Assembly: GCF_019649055.1 (NCBI RefSeq)
Contig: NW_026570224.1
Span: 3,534,001-3,598,000, forward strand
Source of the DNA: Paramacrobiotus metropolitanus
Lineage: Eukaryota; Tardigrada; Eutardigrada; Parachela; Macrobiotidae
Direction of reading: 5' to 3'
Length of the DNA: 64,000 bases
The translations under genes and the position numbers were made by a program. Under the pieces are notes generated by a model. That model ran no database searches, was not told where the DNA came from, and worked only from the letters and a program-made list of their open reading frames with translations. Below are positions 46,501 through 58,994 of the stretch, piece by piece (the stretch's first letter is position 1; each line of letters opens with the position of its first letter).

Positions 46501-49335
46501 CTTACGTTTGCGCAACCCTTGGGGCGAATCGGAGTGGAAAGGTGCCTTTAGCGATGGGTATTCTTTGCATTCGATAAAAGTTTTAGTGGGTTTTTTCTTA
46601 TTTTTGGCTTATAAAACCTTTTCGATCTAGATCGGCTGAATGGAAATACGTTCCAGAAAGAGTTAGAAAGCAGCTGGAAGTATCATTCGCCGAAGATGGA
46701 GAATTCTGGTAATAGGAATTATACTTTACCGCCTCAGCCATGGACTCATGGCTGCTAGAGTTTTGGTTTTTATTGCTAGAAAAACGTCGAATATACTGTA
46801 CATTATACACATTATTCAAAACGGTAAAAGGTTTTTACTTTAAGTGCAGTGCTCGTAATTCTTGTGTGTGCCACAAAGCTGTATGCTTTGTGGCACACAT
46901 TATTGTGTCTTTTTTCTAATACTAAGATTAAATCGTAATGAATCGTGCTATACAGGATTCCATACAGCGACTTGATGCAGCAGTTTAGCAAATTTGAAAT
47001 CTGTAATTTGGGTCCGGAAACGATGGTGGCGGCGGATGGAAGTTTTGCGCGGAAGCATGCGGTCCGATGGGAAGCAAACGTCTTCTCCGGCTCGTGGACT
47101 CGGGGAGTGTCAGCTGGTGGCTGCCGGAATTATCTCAGTAAGATTTACTGCTCTTGATAACTGCACAGCAGACGACAGATAATTATTGTTTACAGCGTCA
47201 TTTCATTTGAATCCACAATATCGTATCACTTTACGAGAAGCCGACGGACCGGACGGCTTGGCCACCTGTATTGTGGCTTTGATGCAGAAAGAGCGGCGAA
47301 AACTGCGATCTCAAGGACTAGATTTGCTCACAGTTGGATTTGCGATTTATAATGTAAGCAGTGGTTTCCAGCAAAAAACGTTTTACTAACAAAAATGCTG
47401 TTGTTATTTTTCCGGTTATGCTTATTTTCTTACAAACTTTTGATTGCGGTTTTTGATGCTAACTAAAAGAAGTGGCAATTATTTATTACAACAACCATCT
47501 ACTCAACATGGTCAATACATAGAATACGGTGTATAGTAATCAGTGAGGCAGGCGATAAGGGCACTTCAGTGTGTGCACACGTAGCACTGCAGATCTTGTT
47601 TTAACCGTATGATGTTGACCTGTAGATGGGAACTGTGTAAAAGGTTATTAACATTTGTACGCTTATGAATTTTGCAGTTGCCAAAGAAAGCTCCGATTCC
47701 ACTTAACACCGAGTTTTTCCGCTACAATGCGTCGGTGGCCCGAGCACCGGCCTTCGTGAATTCCCGGCAGGTGACCACGCGGTTTCGCCTGCCGCCGGGA
47801 GATTACTGCATCATTCCATCCACCTTCGAGCCGCACGAAGAAGGCGACTTTCTCCTGCGAGTTTATAGTGAAATTCCCATTGAAATGCGGTATAGCAAAA
47901 TCTTGTTATTAACAATAACGCATTTGGTTAGAGAAATCTGTAGATTCGTTAGAAAATTGTTTATATGTTTCAGAGAGCATGACAATTCGCCCAGGGAAAT
48001 TGCCAGCGTTGTCCTTAAGGTACACTTTCAAAATCAAAATTCCTGTAATTAGCAGTAAAGGTTTTGCGGTTTCCAAAAACATTTTAATTTTTTTTATTAA
48101 GCTGAAAACTTTGTTTTAGAAATCGATTGTTATTCAATCGCGTTTTTTTGCTAATTCACTGTAGTATTACGAAAATCCGAAGAGACAAATTACTTGCATT
48201 TTAGTCGTTTTTAAACATATGGAAAACCAGAATTAGTGTACCGTACCTAGAATTCCTTGGTAACGTTCTGCTCCACAGGATGTTCCAGTTATTTCGCAGA
48301 GTGAAATGGACAAAGAAACCGAGCTTGTCAAGCTCTTCCATGACATCGCCGGCAAAGAGCAGGAGATCGATGTTAATGAATTGGCTGCGGTTCTCCGCAA
48401 AGGCTTGAAAACCCGTAAAAGATTGACTCAGTCATAATTGCTCATGAAGAAACAAACAATTAGCTGAATATTTCCCACAGTAATTTTTATTTCTAGACTT
48501 TGATTTCAAAGGCTTTAGCCCTGAAATTGTCCGAAGCATGGTTACAATGTCGGATGTGGACTTCTCCGGAAAACTCGGTCTAGACGAGTTTATGGGTTTA
48601 TGGGAGACTATTAAACAGTGGAAGGTAACAGTTCGACATGTGCATCGAAAAGCCTGTTATTTGTACAGTTCTGAAAAGTGTTAATGTTTAAACTACTTTT
48701 AAAGGTAACAATTTAGCTGATTATTCTATTAAGCAGGCTAAGTTTAGGTTTTCCACAAGTCGCGTTTAAATATGCCTTCTGTGTGATTTTCGTGGGTGCG
48801 AAATTTTATCAGAAGTGTAATTTGTTCTGGGTAAACTGACCGATGCTCTGATGAGCGTGTGACCGTGTACCAAATACAAAATTATAGAATTAATGGTTCC
48901 CTTGCAGGATATTTTTGCCCGGTACGATACGAAAAATGAGGGAAAAATTCAGATGGAAAATCTCCGGGAAGCCATGGAAAGCGCCGGTAACAGTCGTTAT
49001 TTCCTTGCTGTGCAGTTTGATTTCGGCAAACTTTCGTAAACCTTTAACTGTGTTTAGGTTACCTGGTGAACAGCCATGTCTTAAGAGTTATTGCACTGCG
49101 TTATGGACAGTCTGATCGTACTATCACTTTTGAAGATTTTATCCTGTGTGTTGTGCGACTGAGGAGGATGATAAGTAAGCAGGGCATAACAAATATTTTG
49201 CGCTTTACAGAAACCGCCTCCCCACATATTCACCTTTCATTTTTTTCAGGTATCTTCCGAACCAAAGACGAGTTAGGGTTGAATTCCGCTATATTTTCGT
49301 TTGATGATTGGCTTTTGAACACAATGTACACATAA
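43549..49335 (+). CDS. Calpain, calcium-dependent cysteine protease with N-terminal extension
   Basis: Cytosolic Ca2+-activated protease that makes limited cuts in target proteins. Eighteen exons: 43549-44084, 44698-44879, 45063-45207, 45277-45390, 45668-45747, 45852-45940, 46144-46224, 46463-46557, 46631-46708, 46956-47137, 47196-47353, 47678-47889, 47974-48019, 48279-48414, 48497-48624, 48908-48986, 49058-49174 and 49250-49335, giving 847 residues. Catalytic Cys about 242 ([13 protein letters not shown]), His about 400 (GHAYSVTD) and Asn about 427 (RNPWGE) are intact. A C2-like domain follows (exons 10-13), then a penta-EF-hand domain with [13 protein letters not shown]. The first exon, 179 residues, polar and apparently disordered, is assigned because the core requires a phase-2 donor and 44085 supplies GTGAGT in that phase. 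Without it no start codon fits. That exon could instead be a separate intronless gene. Confidence 0.9.
44124..44129 (+). promoter_or_regulatory. Intronic AATAAA after the calpain first exon
   Basis: If the 44085 donor is not used, the frame stops at TGA 44086-44088, and AATAAA follows 36 bases later. This could end a short transcript encoding only the N-terminal extension. Confidence 0.35.
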
Positions 49336-50440
49336 CTGTCTTGTCAACTATTTAAGTGCTTTTAATTGTGTAGTTGTTTTTTATCTGGTGTATTCTATCC
49401 CGGTGGATTTCCGGTGACGTTTCACAGTTTTTGGCTGAAAGCCCTGTCTGTGGCTGGTTGCCGTGTTTTGGCTGTATAGATAATGGGCACATTCGTGCAT
49501 AGAATTGCACAGAATTGCATTGAATCTTTGGGATATTTAAGAGAACATTTAAATACGTAAACAAACTTGCTCGAGTTGATAATAAAATTGACCATAAATT
49601 TAATGGCGAAATTTCACATTTTGGCTTATGTAAAAGAATCCGCTGAATTTCAGCGGAATGTTACGGTCAAGCGGTACCTGTGCATACGAGAAACAAAGGA
49701 GTTTTCGATGCATTTTACCTGCCTTGTGACTACTTCCACATGTGCTGCCTTGTGTCCTGGAAGTGCGTCGTTTTGTATTTGCCGGTCAGTTGCTGTTATT
49801 GTTGTCATGCAGTGCTACTTAAAATTAGAACCATGCAGTAGCACTTACGTACAAAAGCAATGAAGAAAGGCCGGCCCCTTTCAGGTCGCGCAAACTAAGG
49901 TTACCATTCACCAGGTAGAACCGTCACACGCTCGGAACTCGGAAGTAGGCAGACAAGAACGCCTAGTGAGCACACGACCAGACCACTCCTGGATGGCCGG
50001 CTATATACGTGTCAAACAAACTTTCAACCCTTTTCATAAGTATATAAAGCAGAGTAGCAGCACTTCTTTATGGAAGCCATTTTTTAGATGTTTATGTACT
50101 CTGTAGTGGTCAGCTATACGTTGTACTTGCTGTCCCAGATTCATCCTCGTATTAAGCTACAGTATTTTATCATCAGTTAGAACCAAACGTTTGGTGCTCC
50201 GCAGTTGCACGGGTGAGACACATTCTGCAGTATCGATACGTGTGGTGACTCGTGACCTTGGCAGCATTTACTGTAGTACTTAGTTTGTTTTTTATATGGT
50301 AGGCAATTTCCGGTACAGTACCGCTGTAAAAGTACAATGGCATTGTTACTCATAGGGCACAGTCACGGCACAGATCGTTCATATATTTTTTAATCTTGAC
50401 TATTTTTTCCTACAGAGATTGATTGTCATTTGCTAATCAG
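49336..50440. other. Calpain 3' region and leader of the His/Gly-rich gene
   Basis: About 1.1 kb. AATAAA at 49581 may end calpain. A pyrimidine-rich TTTTTTCCTACAG ends at 50415, 26 bases before the next start codon: a likely 3' splice site of a leader intron or trans-splice site. No other gene is recognised. Confidence 0.4.
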
Positions 50441-50704
50441 ATGCCTAACAAGGGTCCTGCAAATGCCGGTGAACCCAAAGGGGGAGGTGGAAAAGGACAC
50501 GCCGGTGGGAAGGGCGGCGGGGCAGCTCCGAAAGGAAACCATCCGGCTTGTCATGCCGCACCGCCGAGGGTACATATTCACCTGCATCAAGTGAACCCGA
50601 ACCCCAATCCCCAGCGGCATGATCCAATCGTGGCGATTAATCGGCCCGCCGTAGTACACCACCACAATCATATCCACAATCAACAAGCACCCAAAGGCCG
50701 CTAA
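50441..50704 (+). CDS. Small histidine- and glycine-rich protein, 87 residues
   Basis: No family recognised. A single coding exon starts just after an acceptor-like site. The N-terminal half is a Gly/Lys-rich low-complexity segment (GEPKGGGGKGHAGGKGGG). The C-terminal half is Pro/Asn/His-rich, with clusters HIHLHQ and HHHNHIHN separated by NPNPNPQ. There is one Cys, no signal peptide and no membrane segment. Base composition is clearly richer in GC than its flanks, as in other coding exons here. Clusters of alternating His could bind metal ions such as zinc or copper, an inference from composition alone. It may instead be a disordered nucleic-acid-binding peptide because of its high charge. 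Confidence 0.55.
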   Translation: MPNKGPANAGEPKGGGGKGHAGGKGGGAAPKGNHPACHAAPPRVHIHLHQVNPNPNPQRHDPIVAINRPAVVHHHNHIHNQQAPKGR

Positions 50705-51172
50705 CTGCAACGTGCGCGCGTTTGATGTAGTTCGAGTTGTTCTAGCAAGTTGCCTACGAGTAAGCCTGTTAACTGCATTTCAATTATTTCAATGTTAGCA
50801 CTTAGACATAGCTTTCGTATCAAAACAGTTCTTTTATGTCAAGCAAGCGGGACCATGTCTCACGTTTTGGTAATAAAATAATAGCATCGGTAAAGAAGAT
50901 TTGCGCTTTAATCTATTCTGTGCACATCTTGCCATTAAAATAAGTATAAAAAATTTTGAGCAAAATTCCAATGTGCAACCCTGGACAACAACAAACAATG
51001 AACTATATGTACAATCTAAAAACCCACTGCAGTCCAATAACACAATCAAACTTTTACCCAGTAATCACAGTTCTATATAAAAGGCCCACAGAATCTTTGA
51101 CAACATTATTAAATTTATTTTGAATAATACGCTTCTTGAGAGACTTTGATCGAAATACGACCACGATCTTGT
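50705..51172. other. Convergent 3' flank, His/Gly-rich gene and WDR59
   Basis: 468 bases with AATAAA-like motifs for the plus-strand gene near 50873. On the minus strand, WDR59 ends here. No coding signal. Confidence 0.4.
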
Positions 51173-54100
51173 TCACGACTGAGCCATCTGCATAACCTCC
51201 AAACAAGAGCATCCACAACCACTGGGACAAATTCCGTTGTACTGAAACCACTCCTCCTGAAAGCAAAAATTTATGTTAAAGATAGTGTCCAATTAAGACG
51301 AAAGTTAAGAAGAATACAGTATGTAAATGTTCATTTGTAATATAGGAAATAAAACCATCGAAGCTCGTAAAGGAAGCGATAGAACTAAATATGTTTAGCA
51401 TCACCAGAAATTAGATAAACCGAGCGCGGTCATAAATCGGGCACAAAAACCAGTGGCAGTGCAAGTTTTGTATCGTCTTCAGGTGCACTGCATTTCATTT
51501 TCGAGCACAGACTATAGTTACTCTACAGCTGTATCAGCTATTGTAGATTAATCTTAAATTACCGTACCATGTGAACAAGATGTCCGCCGTGTCCGCAAAG
51601 TATACAGAATGTCGACAGTCCCTTTACCGGACCGTGGCATATGGAGCATGAAACAGCTGTTTTCTTGCAATTGAAGCACTGCGATCCTCGCACTTCCCGG
51701 TCACATTTATGACACAGGCTATAAAATTCTGCAAAATCACAAAAGGTAAAAAACTCAAACGTACGACACGTGCAAAATTTAAATTTATATGTTCTCACAT
51801 GTACTATGTAATCAAAATAAGAATTAATAATATTCAAAGGTCAGTCTCAGTACTCAAGAAGTACTCGCAAAAACCTTATAAACTACTTCAAGAGATAAAT
51901 TCCTACCTATCCCACGATGCGGATCAGGCAGCTGTCCCAGGCACTTCAATATTTCCGCCCGTTTATTAAGCAATCGGAAACTGTGTAGTAAATCACAGTA
52001 CTCGCGTTTGTACAGATCAAACTCCATCCGCCGACTCGGACTGATAAGACCCTTATCATCTGCGCTATCCCGTAACTGTTCTTCCGCCAGCCCATTCCGA
52101 TCACCGCCCGTCGAGATGGACCAACTGCTGGAGCGTTTATCCTTGAAAGACGTGGAAACCACATGTGTCCAGCCATCGCAGGTGTCGTCGCTGCGTAGTG
52201 TATTCTGCACGGAGGGCGGACTCAAGTGAACCACCGATGCCGATTTGGAAGCACGGTTTCCCCCTGCACCTGACTGCGAAGGTCGCTGTGAGCAAGAAAA
52301 TCGGCAAAAAATGCATGCCAATGTTGCTAGGAAGGCGGAATCATAGCCTTCTCTGTAGTGCTTTATTCTGAAAATACAAACAAAATGGATGTTCCTCAGG
52401 TACAAGTACTGCAGAAAAAAACGTGTTAGAATGCACTGCTACTCACATATCGTCCAGCATTGGCCGACCAAAAGGATGCAGTGACCATGGGCAAGAATCG
52501 AAATCAGACGCCGGTGCAACGTTGGGCTTAGATATGACCGCTAGCAGTCTCCAGATATGTGCCAAATCTTTACGGTCCACAGAATCCGCTAACTCAGCGT
52601 TGTGCAGTAAACTCATCACAGGACTTGTGCTATCGTTGCTGAAATAAGTAAAAAGAAACAATTTTACAATAAAATAGAAACTAAATCCAAACAGAACGAT
52701 ACCGAAACTAAAAGCGATCGCAACGAAACCCTTTGCGAAGACGTACATTAAGAAAAATAGAAAGAATAACAGTTAACCAAATATACCTTACAATTTAAAC
52801 TAGGTTTGGTCATAACACCACAGCGATCTTCAACCAGTGTATGATGTCATAGTCCTTAACGGTATTTACGCACCGATAATGAGCAACCAAGGCAGGATGG
52901 ACGGGAAGAAGCCCTTGCACGTTAAACACGACAATCGGCCGTTTGTCTGCCTTGCCCTTTTTCCGCAACGGTTTCAGCACCTGCCGCACCGTGTTGGATA
53001 AATCCGACGGATAAATCATGGAACCGGTGCGTTCCGTAAAGCTTTTCGAGCTCGTGGAATGGCCCAGTTTCCAAGCGTCACTCCAGCGTACCAATTTATC
53101 TCCAGCAAAATGGGCACCACATATCCGCGGAAACGGCACTGGCACGGCAGAAGAGTACTGGATGGGGGCACTACCGGCTGGGAAGAGTTTGGCGGCCGCC
53201 GCATTGATGACCGGGGAATATGTATCACTGCGTTGGCTGATTAGGCGAGTAATCGGTTGTCCCATCTTGAAATTCGCTGGCTGCTGGCGTGCAGGTGGGG
53301 AAATGAACGCCGGGTGGCCATCTAATCGCGGCGAAGGACTGGCATCCGACGACAGAGTGCCCAGAAACTGGAGCACAGCACGGATGCCCAACGCCAATGA
53401 CATCGCTTGGTTTTTCAGACAGCGGTTAAATATATCAGTTAAAACTTGGGTCACCTAAAAGAGCCGATCAACCAATTTTAAAATGCTGGATCAACAATAC
53501 TATTGCGAAATATTTCTCATATTCGAATGATTGCAGTCATCATCACTGAACCTTATGACTCACTTGTTTCTGTGCAATCGGGTTCAACGTGGTTTCAGTA
53601 CCAAGGTTAAAGATCGGGCAACTAGTGTCTGGATATCCCGAAGGAAACAATAATGAGATCTTCACAACATGCGGACCACATGTGACAGAAACAGTGCACG
53701 TTCGCATTTTGGCGTCCTGCTCATCCAACACCACGTTGGGCATATCAATAGACCGCAGTTCCCTTTCCAAAGGAAAATTCGGGAAAGCCGGAGGCGACAT
53801 GGAACCGGTCAAACTCAGCAGCGACTGTGAACCGGCGGAGTAATTATTCTCTTTGCCTCCCACTACATTCATATCGACATGGTGATGATCCAAGACAATT
53901 GTATGGTTAAGGAACGCCGAACCACATTGCTTTATTATGGACGTATCACTCTTCCATAGGCGTAACGTCTGATCTTTCGACCAGCTAATCAGCTGGAATT
54001 CCCCTGAACGCGGAGACCGCCAGAAGAAATCGTAGATCCCTTCCGTATGCCCCGAATAGATGTGCACTGGGGTGGAGATATCGCTAAGCGCCCACAGCGT

Positions 54101-55775
54101 CAGATTATGCTCGCCACGGTGCAGTTGCGGGATGCCGACACTAACAAGGGCTTCACCAAACGGAGTAAAACGGGCCCTCCACACAGGAGAAGGCAGTGGG
54201 ATAATGGTTTCCGGTTTCTTTGGTGCTGAAATGTCCCACACCTACCAAGCAAATTCGTGATCGAGCGGTATTGCAGTCTGCATTTGCCACAATCCTTCTA
54301 AGCAAAATTTTGTAACTGATAATGTAAAAACACTCAATTTGTAATTTAAAAACGGAAAGTCACTAAACAAAGTTGAAAATAAGTAATTAAATGTACTGAG
54401 AACGGCAACGTCGCTGAAAAACGAACAAAACAAGAAATACGTTTTTTAAAGAATCGCTGAAAATACATTGGAATTGCAAGCCATAAAGCACTTGCATGGA
54501 TCATAGGCAAAGATAATTCAAATTAAGCACAATCGGCGATATAATGCTCAAAAAGGGAATGCTCTCACTTTGATGTGGCTATCCTGACCACAAGTGACCA
54601 AATGATTTCCATTTGACGGACTCCAATCAATTCCATTTATTTTGGCCGAATGAGCCGTAATGTATTCGATTGGTGTATTCGCCTTGCGGAAATCCCAGAT
54701 TTTACAATCCGCTTCGTGCGCCGTCGCCAGGAAATTCTTACCGACTTTACACCACTTTGCTTGGGATGCGCCGGACACAGATGGCAGACTGGCGACAGGT
54801 TTTCGGACATCCTTAACATCCCAAATGTTGACATAGCTGTCCACTGAACATGTCACTAACACTGTCGGCTCCGCAAAATTCCAGTCCAAATCCAAGATAG
54901 ATCGCGCATGTCCTGTAAATAAACCAATATTATTAATAACGAGAAAAAACGGTAATAAGCAACATTCAATCCACCGAAAATTTTAATCTCTAATAACATT
55001 TTATTTACGCGCGTGTCTTATAAACAAAACGGTGCGTGTGTCTTTTAAACAAACGAAAAAGCGGTGCTATATATAGTACACAAACTAAATCGAAGAAAAA
55101 ATGAAATTTAACAACAATATTTTTTAAGCGTCATCCCCTAATCATTTAGTTACGCTGTCAGAATCTAAAGCAACTTCTCTTGTTTACGCAGAAGTCACAT
55201 ATGTACACAGGAAATTTTTTCATACGAAACAAAAAAGTGCCGTAACACTGTACGTAATAGGGACATTTCGAAAAAATGTACATCACTAGAACAAAAAAAA
55301 CAGTGATCGTAAAGGTAAGAAATAAAGATAAGAACGTACAGTTTACTGCAGAAAAAAATTATGGAATTATAGTAAGTAACTTTAAGTAACTATTATACCC
55401 ATCATTATAGAAATTACACTAAAAATATCACGTAAATTTTTTCGCACCTTTGATGGGCACAGCAGTTTTTGGTAGTTGTAGATTCACATTCTGATAGTCA
55501 AAATTCCAAACATCCACTTTCTGGTTGGATGCCACGGCTAGCATGTGGCGATGATGAGGATGCTGGTTCCAGCCCACGACGCTAACTTCCCATTTACTCG
55601 TTCGAGGAACCTTGAAAAGAGCTGCCTGAGGTTGATTGAGATCGATCAGGGAGATTCCTAACCGACCAGCCAGAACAGCAAAACGTCCCGTGCAATCCAA
55701 GGCTGCTGTTGTCGCTTTGGCATCGCGGTGTTCGCACACCAGATCCTCTGTGCTGGTGCTCCATGTCACTGCCAT
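51173..55775 (-). CDS. WDR59: GATOR2 complex subunit WDR59
   Basis: WD40 protein of GATOR2, which at the lysosome relieves GATOR1 inhibition of Rag GTPases when amino acids are present. Eight exons: 55775-55448, 54912-54569, 54241-53564, 53454-52874, 52638-52447, 52367-51907, 51728-51568 and 51256-51173, giving 942 residues (human about 974). The N-terminal propeller spans exons 1-3 (SKWEVSVVGWNQHPHHRHML, then WDVKDVRKP, WDFRKANTPIEYI, SWSKDQTLRLWKSD). An RWD domain follows at the end of exon 3 and start of exon 4 (TCTVSVTCGPHVVKISLLFP). The C-terminal zinc-ribbon/RING-like module has CHKCDREVRGSQCFNCKK, CSICHGPVKGLSTFCILCGH and the final CPSGCGCSC. The exon-4 donor must be GTGCGT at 52873, because the neighbouring GTAAAT would bring a stop. 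The start at 55775 is the first ATG giving the family N-terminus. Confidence 0.95.
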
Positions 55776-57313
55776 AGCCAAATAATCACCATAAAAACTT
55801 CTGCGCAATACGCACCAACTCCAACTCCACTGTTTCAAAGACGAGCTGAATTATGAAAAAAAAACTGATAATGCACAGCAATGTAGGTACGTACAGAAAA
55901 CTGGATAAGCTGTATCAGAAAACTGGATAAGGATAAAGCTCATCATAATAGAAATTTACAATCAGAAAAGCCACCAAAATTCAAACAACTGCCAACGATA
56001 GTAACGGCCGTAGCCCGTAGGGCAGGCATATATGCCCGTAAGTTGTTTAAAACGCAAACACAGCTGATCAATCCAGCTGTAACCATACGGGACGAATTTA
56101 TAGCAGGAATCTGCAGGAACCCGATTTTATAAATCAGCTTTGTTCTAATTGTAAGCTGAGTGAATCCTTGTAAAACAAACATTCCTCTAAAAAGTTGGGT
56201 ATCGGAGCACGAATAAGTGGTTCTATCCTTATTCAGTTTTTCCGAAGGCTGTCGTAAAAATGTGCAACTGGCGCAGCAGATATTTTGCAGGGCGCGATTG
56301 ATTGTTGTAGTGGACGGAGAGCTCTAACAGCTCTTTGTTGTATTATAAAGCCGAGAACTAGAAGGGAAGAAAAATAATATAATTTTATTATAAAATACAC
56401 GAGAGAAAAATTATACAGCATTGTAAATAATCAGGTTTCCAGCAGTGGCAACTTCCTACTAGCGCTGTGCATGTCCCGTGATGCCGTACTAACAAGCAGA
56501 TTACTGATCGTGGTTACTGTACTTACCTGTACGTCACTGTGGTCAAGTGCCGACAGCGGAATGAAACTTATGATTTTCTACAAGTTTTGCACTTTCTTTC
56601 CGGCTTCACACTATAGATGGAAGCGGAGATCAACGTAACGTTTCGCTGTTGCGAACAAAAAGTTGCCTTATGGACTGAACAGCTATAAACTGCACCAGAT
56701 ATTAATTACTGTAATGGAACAGACTTTCGTCAAGTTTCGTGTGTCAAACATCTTTGTCTACATTTTGAAGTATTTTACTTTCGTTCGTGTTAATTACATA
56801 GCACCAGGACAACAAAAATTTACGAATACGTACCTGTGCAGCAAAGATATCGTAGCATCATTACCCTAGAAAAAATTAATTTTCCAAAGAAAAATAAATG
56901 TTCCGAAATTGACTGCAATAAGACTGCAGTCTACAGTTTACCCGCACCCAGTGGTCCCCCACTGCAGTCAACTGCACCCACACGATTCTCAATTTCTCAC
57001 GGCTTTATAATTTATAAAACGTATTACAAAATGCAGATGTTTTACATTACAGTACTTCAGTAATTTATCGTGTCATGCTACAGTCAAAAATATACGAAGC
57101 AAGAATTATGACTCAACACCACGCAATACAGCATAGGATATTTATTTTAAATTTATTAAAGTCGACTTGAAGAAAAGCACCTCAAACCAGAAACACAAAA
57201 CTAACGATTTATACAGAAAGAAATGAAGTTACGCTATAGACTATACAGCAGTCAATTTAGCGAAAACGAACAGTAAACTGAAATCATGCAACAAACGCTT
57301 GCGCAAATCTTTT
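55776..57313. other. Intergenic region upstream of WDR59
   Basis: About 1.5 kb, AT-rich, holding the WDR59 promoter and the 3' flank of the next minus-strand gene. The phrase AGAAAACTGGATAAG(C/G) is repeated near 55896 and 55918. No gene recognised. Confidence 0.4.
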
Positions 57314-58994
57314 TTACGGAGTCGGCGGAGGATCGAAGAACGACTTGGTAGTCTTCTCACGTGTAGGCCGAATGAAGGGTAAGGGCCAGTAGAAGTTTTC
57401 AAATTGAGGAGGTTTGAATTCATACGGAGTCGTTTCATGTCGGTAGCGCAGCTTCACTTCTCGTTTTAAATTAAAAAGCGCTAACATATACTCGGATCCA
57501 GGCATCAAATACTTCTGCCTGTGTGCCTCGTATTCTTTCAAAGCATCTTCCCAATCCGGTCTGCAAACAAAACAAAGTTACTTCTAGTGTCAGTCTCTGA
57601 CAATGAGGGTCAACCACACATGTGGGACCATTAAGTAACTGTGCATACTTACACAAATGTAAGTTTTATTTACATTTACAAAAGCCTTGATATTTGTTTA
57701 CGTTTTAATTAAGTAATTGGTCAGCGGTCACCCGAAGTAGTCAGCGTTGATCAAGTGGTCAACATTAACTCAAGCTTAGAAAAAACGAAGAAAAGCAAAT
57801 ATTTACCGTAATAAAATCTACTAAGGGATTGGCCAGCGTGCCAACACATAAGCAGTCAATTCAGTATGAAAAATTTGTGTGAAAAATAACTGCCAATCTG
57901 CGGATATGTCCATCATATGGGCTTCAACTGAGATCCAAGTTCCAACTAACCTCATCATGATCTTCTCCATAGTTAAACGGCGAACTGCCTGCGTGGCGGT
58001 GATGGGTCTGTTCCATTGTGTTTGTAGAGCAAGATTATTGATCGCTGCAAATACGAAAAAGATTTACAAATTTCAAGTTTGTCAGTGATTTTGAATTTTA
58101 ATCAGTAAGTACTGGAGGTGATGGGACAAATCTATCAAATTTTTTAAAACCGAAACTAACAATTCTCGCACAATGCCGTGATAACAATCATAACATCAAT
58201 AATGCTGTGACTGACAGCAACTCCAGTATGCGCACAAATGTCACACAAGTGACAATTCGTTCACATTGGTTATCCCATTAACGAACTCCATACAAATAAA
58301 TGAATTGTTTATGTGAACGATCACGTACATTATTATCACGTCAGTAAAGCGTTCAGGCATATTACATTAATTTTTGTTTACGTATTGTACTTTAATACCT
58401 GTTGAAATATGTACTTATGTCTGCACTCATCGTATTTCAGTAGTAGATGCATATCGCTTTATCATAAGATTTAGTACAGAAAACTAAAGTCACCAAAAAA
58501 AATCAGCGCACAGCGCCGCACACTTCTGGAAGTACTGCATGCTGATTAAACCAGGGGGTACTTACTGAAAGATTCGTCTGGATTGGTGCGGGCCTTCTCG
58601 TTCATACCCGGATCGTAGTTGATGCGTCTCCAGTGTGCCTTGTCGGAATCATTGGGGTACCTAAAAACATACTCGATCAGTTTAGCTGTTTACAGTTTCC
58701 GTACCATATTTCGTTGGGTTTATTTATATAACAGAATAACATGAGTTCGCCAGAACAAATGTTGAAAAGATAAGCAAACAGGATACAACGCAACACAGAA
58801 ATCGCCCATTATCTGGAGTGAGAATGTGAGATGATGTACTCGTGAAAACTAAACCGAAAAAAATCTACCACTGAACTTTACTTGTCGCCTTTCCTTATTA
58901 TTTATAGTTTCGGGTTCCGTTTGTGGACTTACCTGTTCGAGATATATTTCGTAGTGTGAGGAGTTATAGGTTCAAGCAACCACTCGAGCACCAT
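57314..58994 (-). CDS. Unrecognised 165-residue protein, possibly mitochondrial
   Basis: Four exons, 58994-58933, 58660-58566, 58044-57951 and 57560-57314, join in matched phases 2, 1 and 2 to an open frame of 165 residues. The start is MVLEWLLEPITPHTTKYISN. The middle is basic and helical-looking (QAVRRLTMEKIMMRPDWEDA; KEYEAHRQKYLMPGSEYML). The C-terminus is aromatic and proline-rich (PPQFENFYWPLPFIRPTREK, ending FFDPPPTP). There is no signal peptide or membrane segment. Size, basic character and Trp/Tyr/Pro-rich tail resemble small accessory subunits of mitochondrial ribosomes or respiratory complexes, but I cannot name a family and this is only an impression. It is divergent from the cytidylyltransferase gene, 1.2 kb away. 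Confidence 0.75.
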
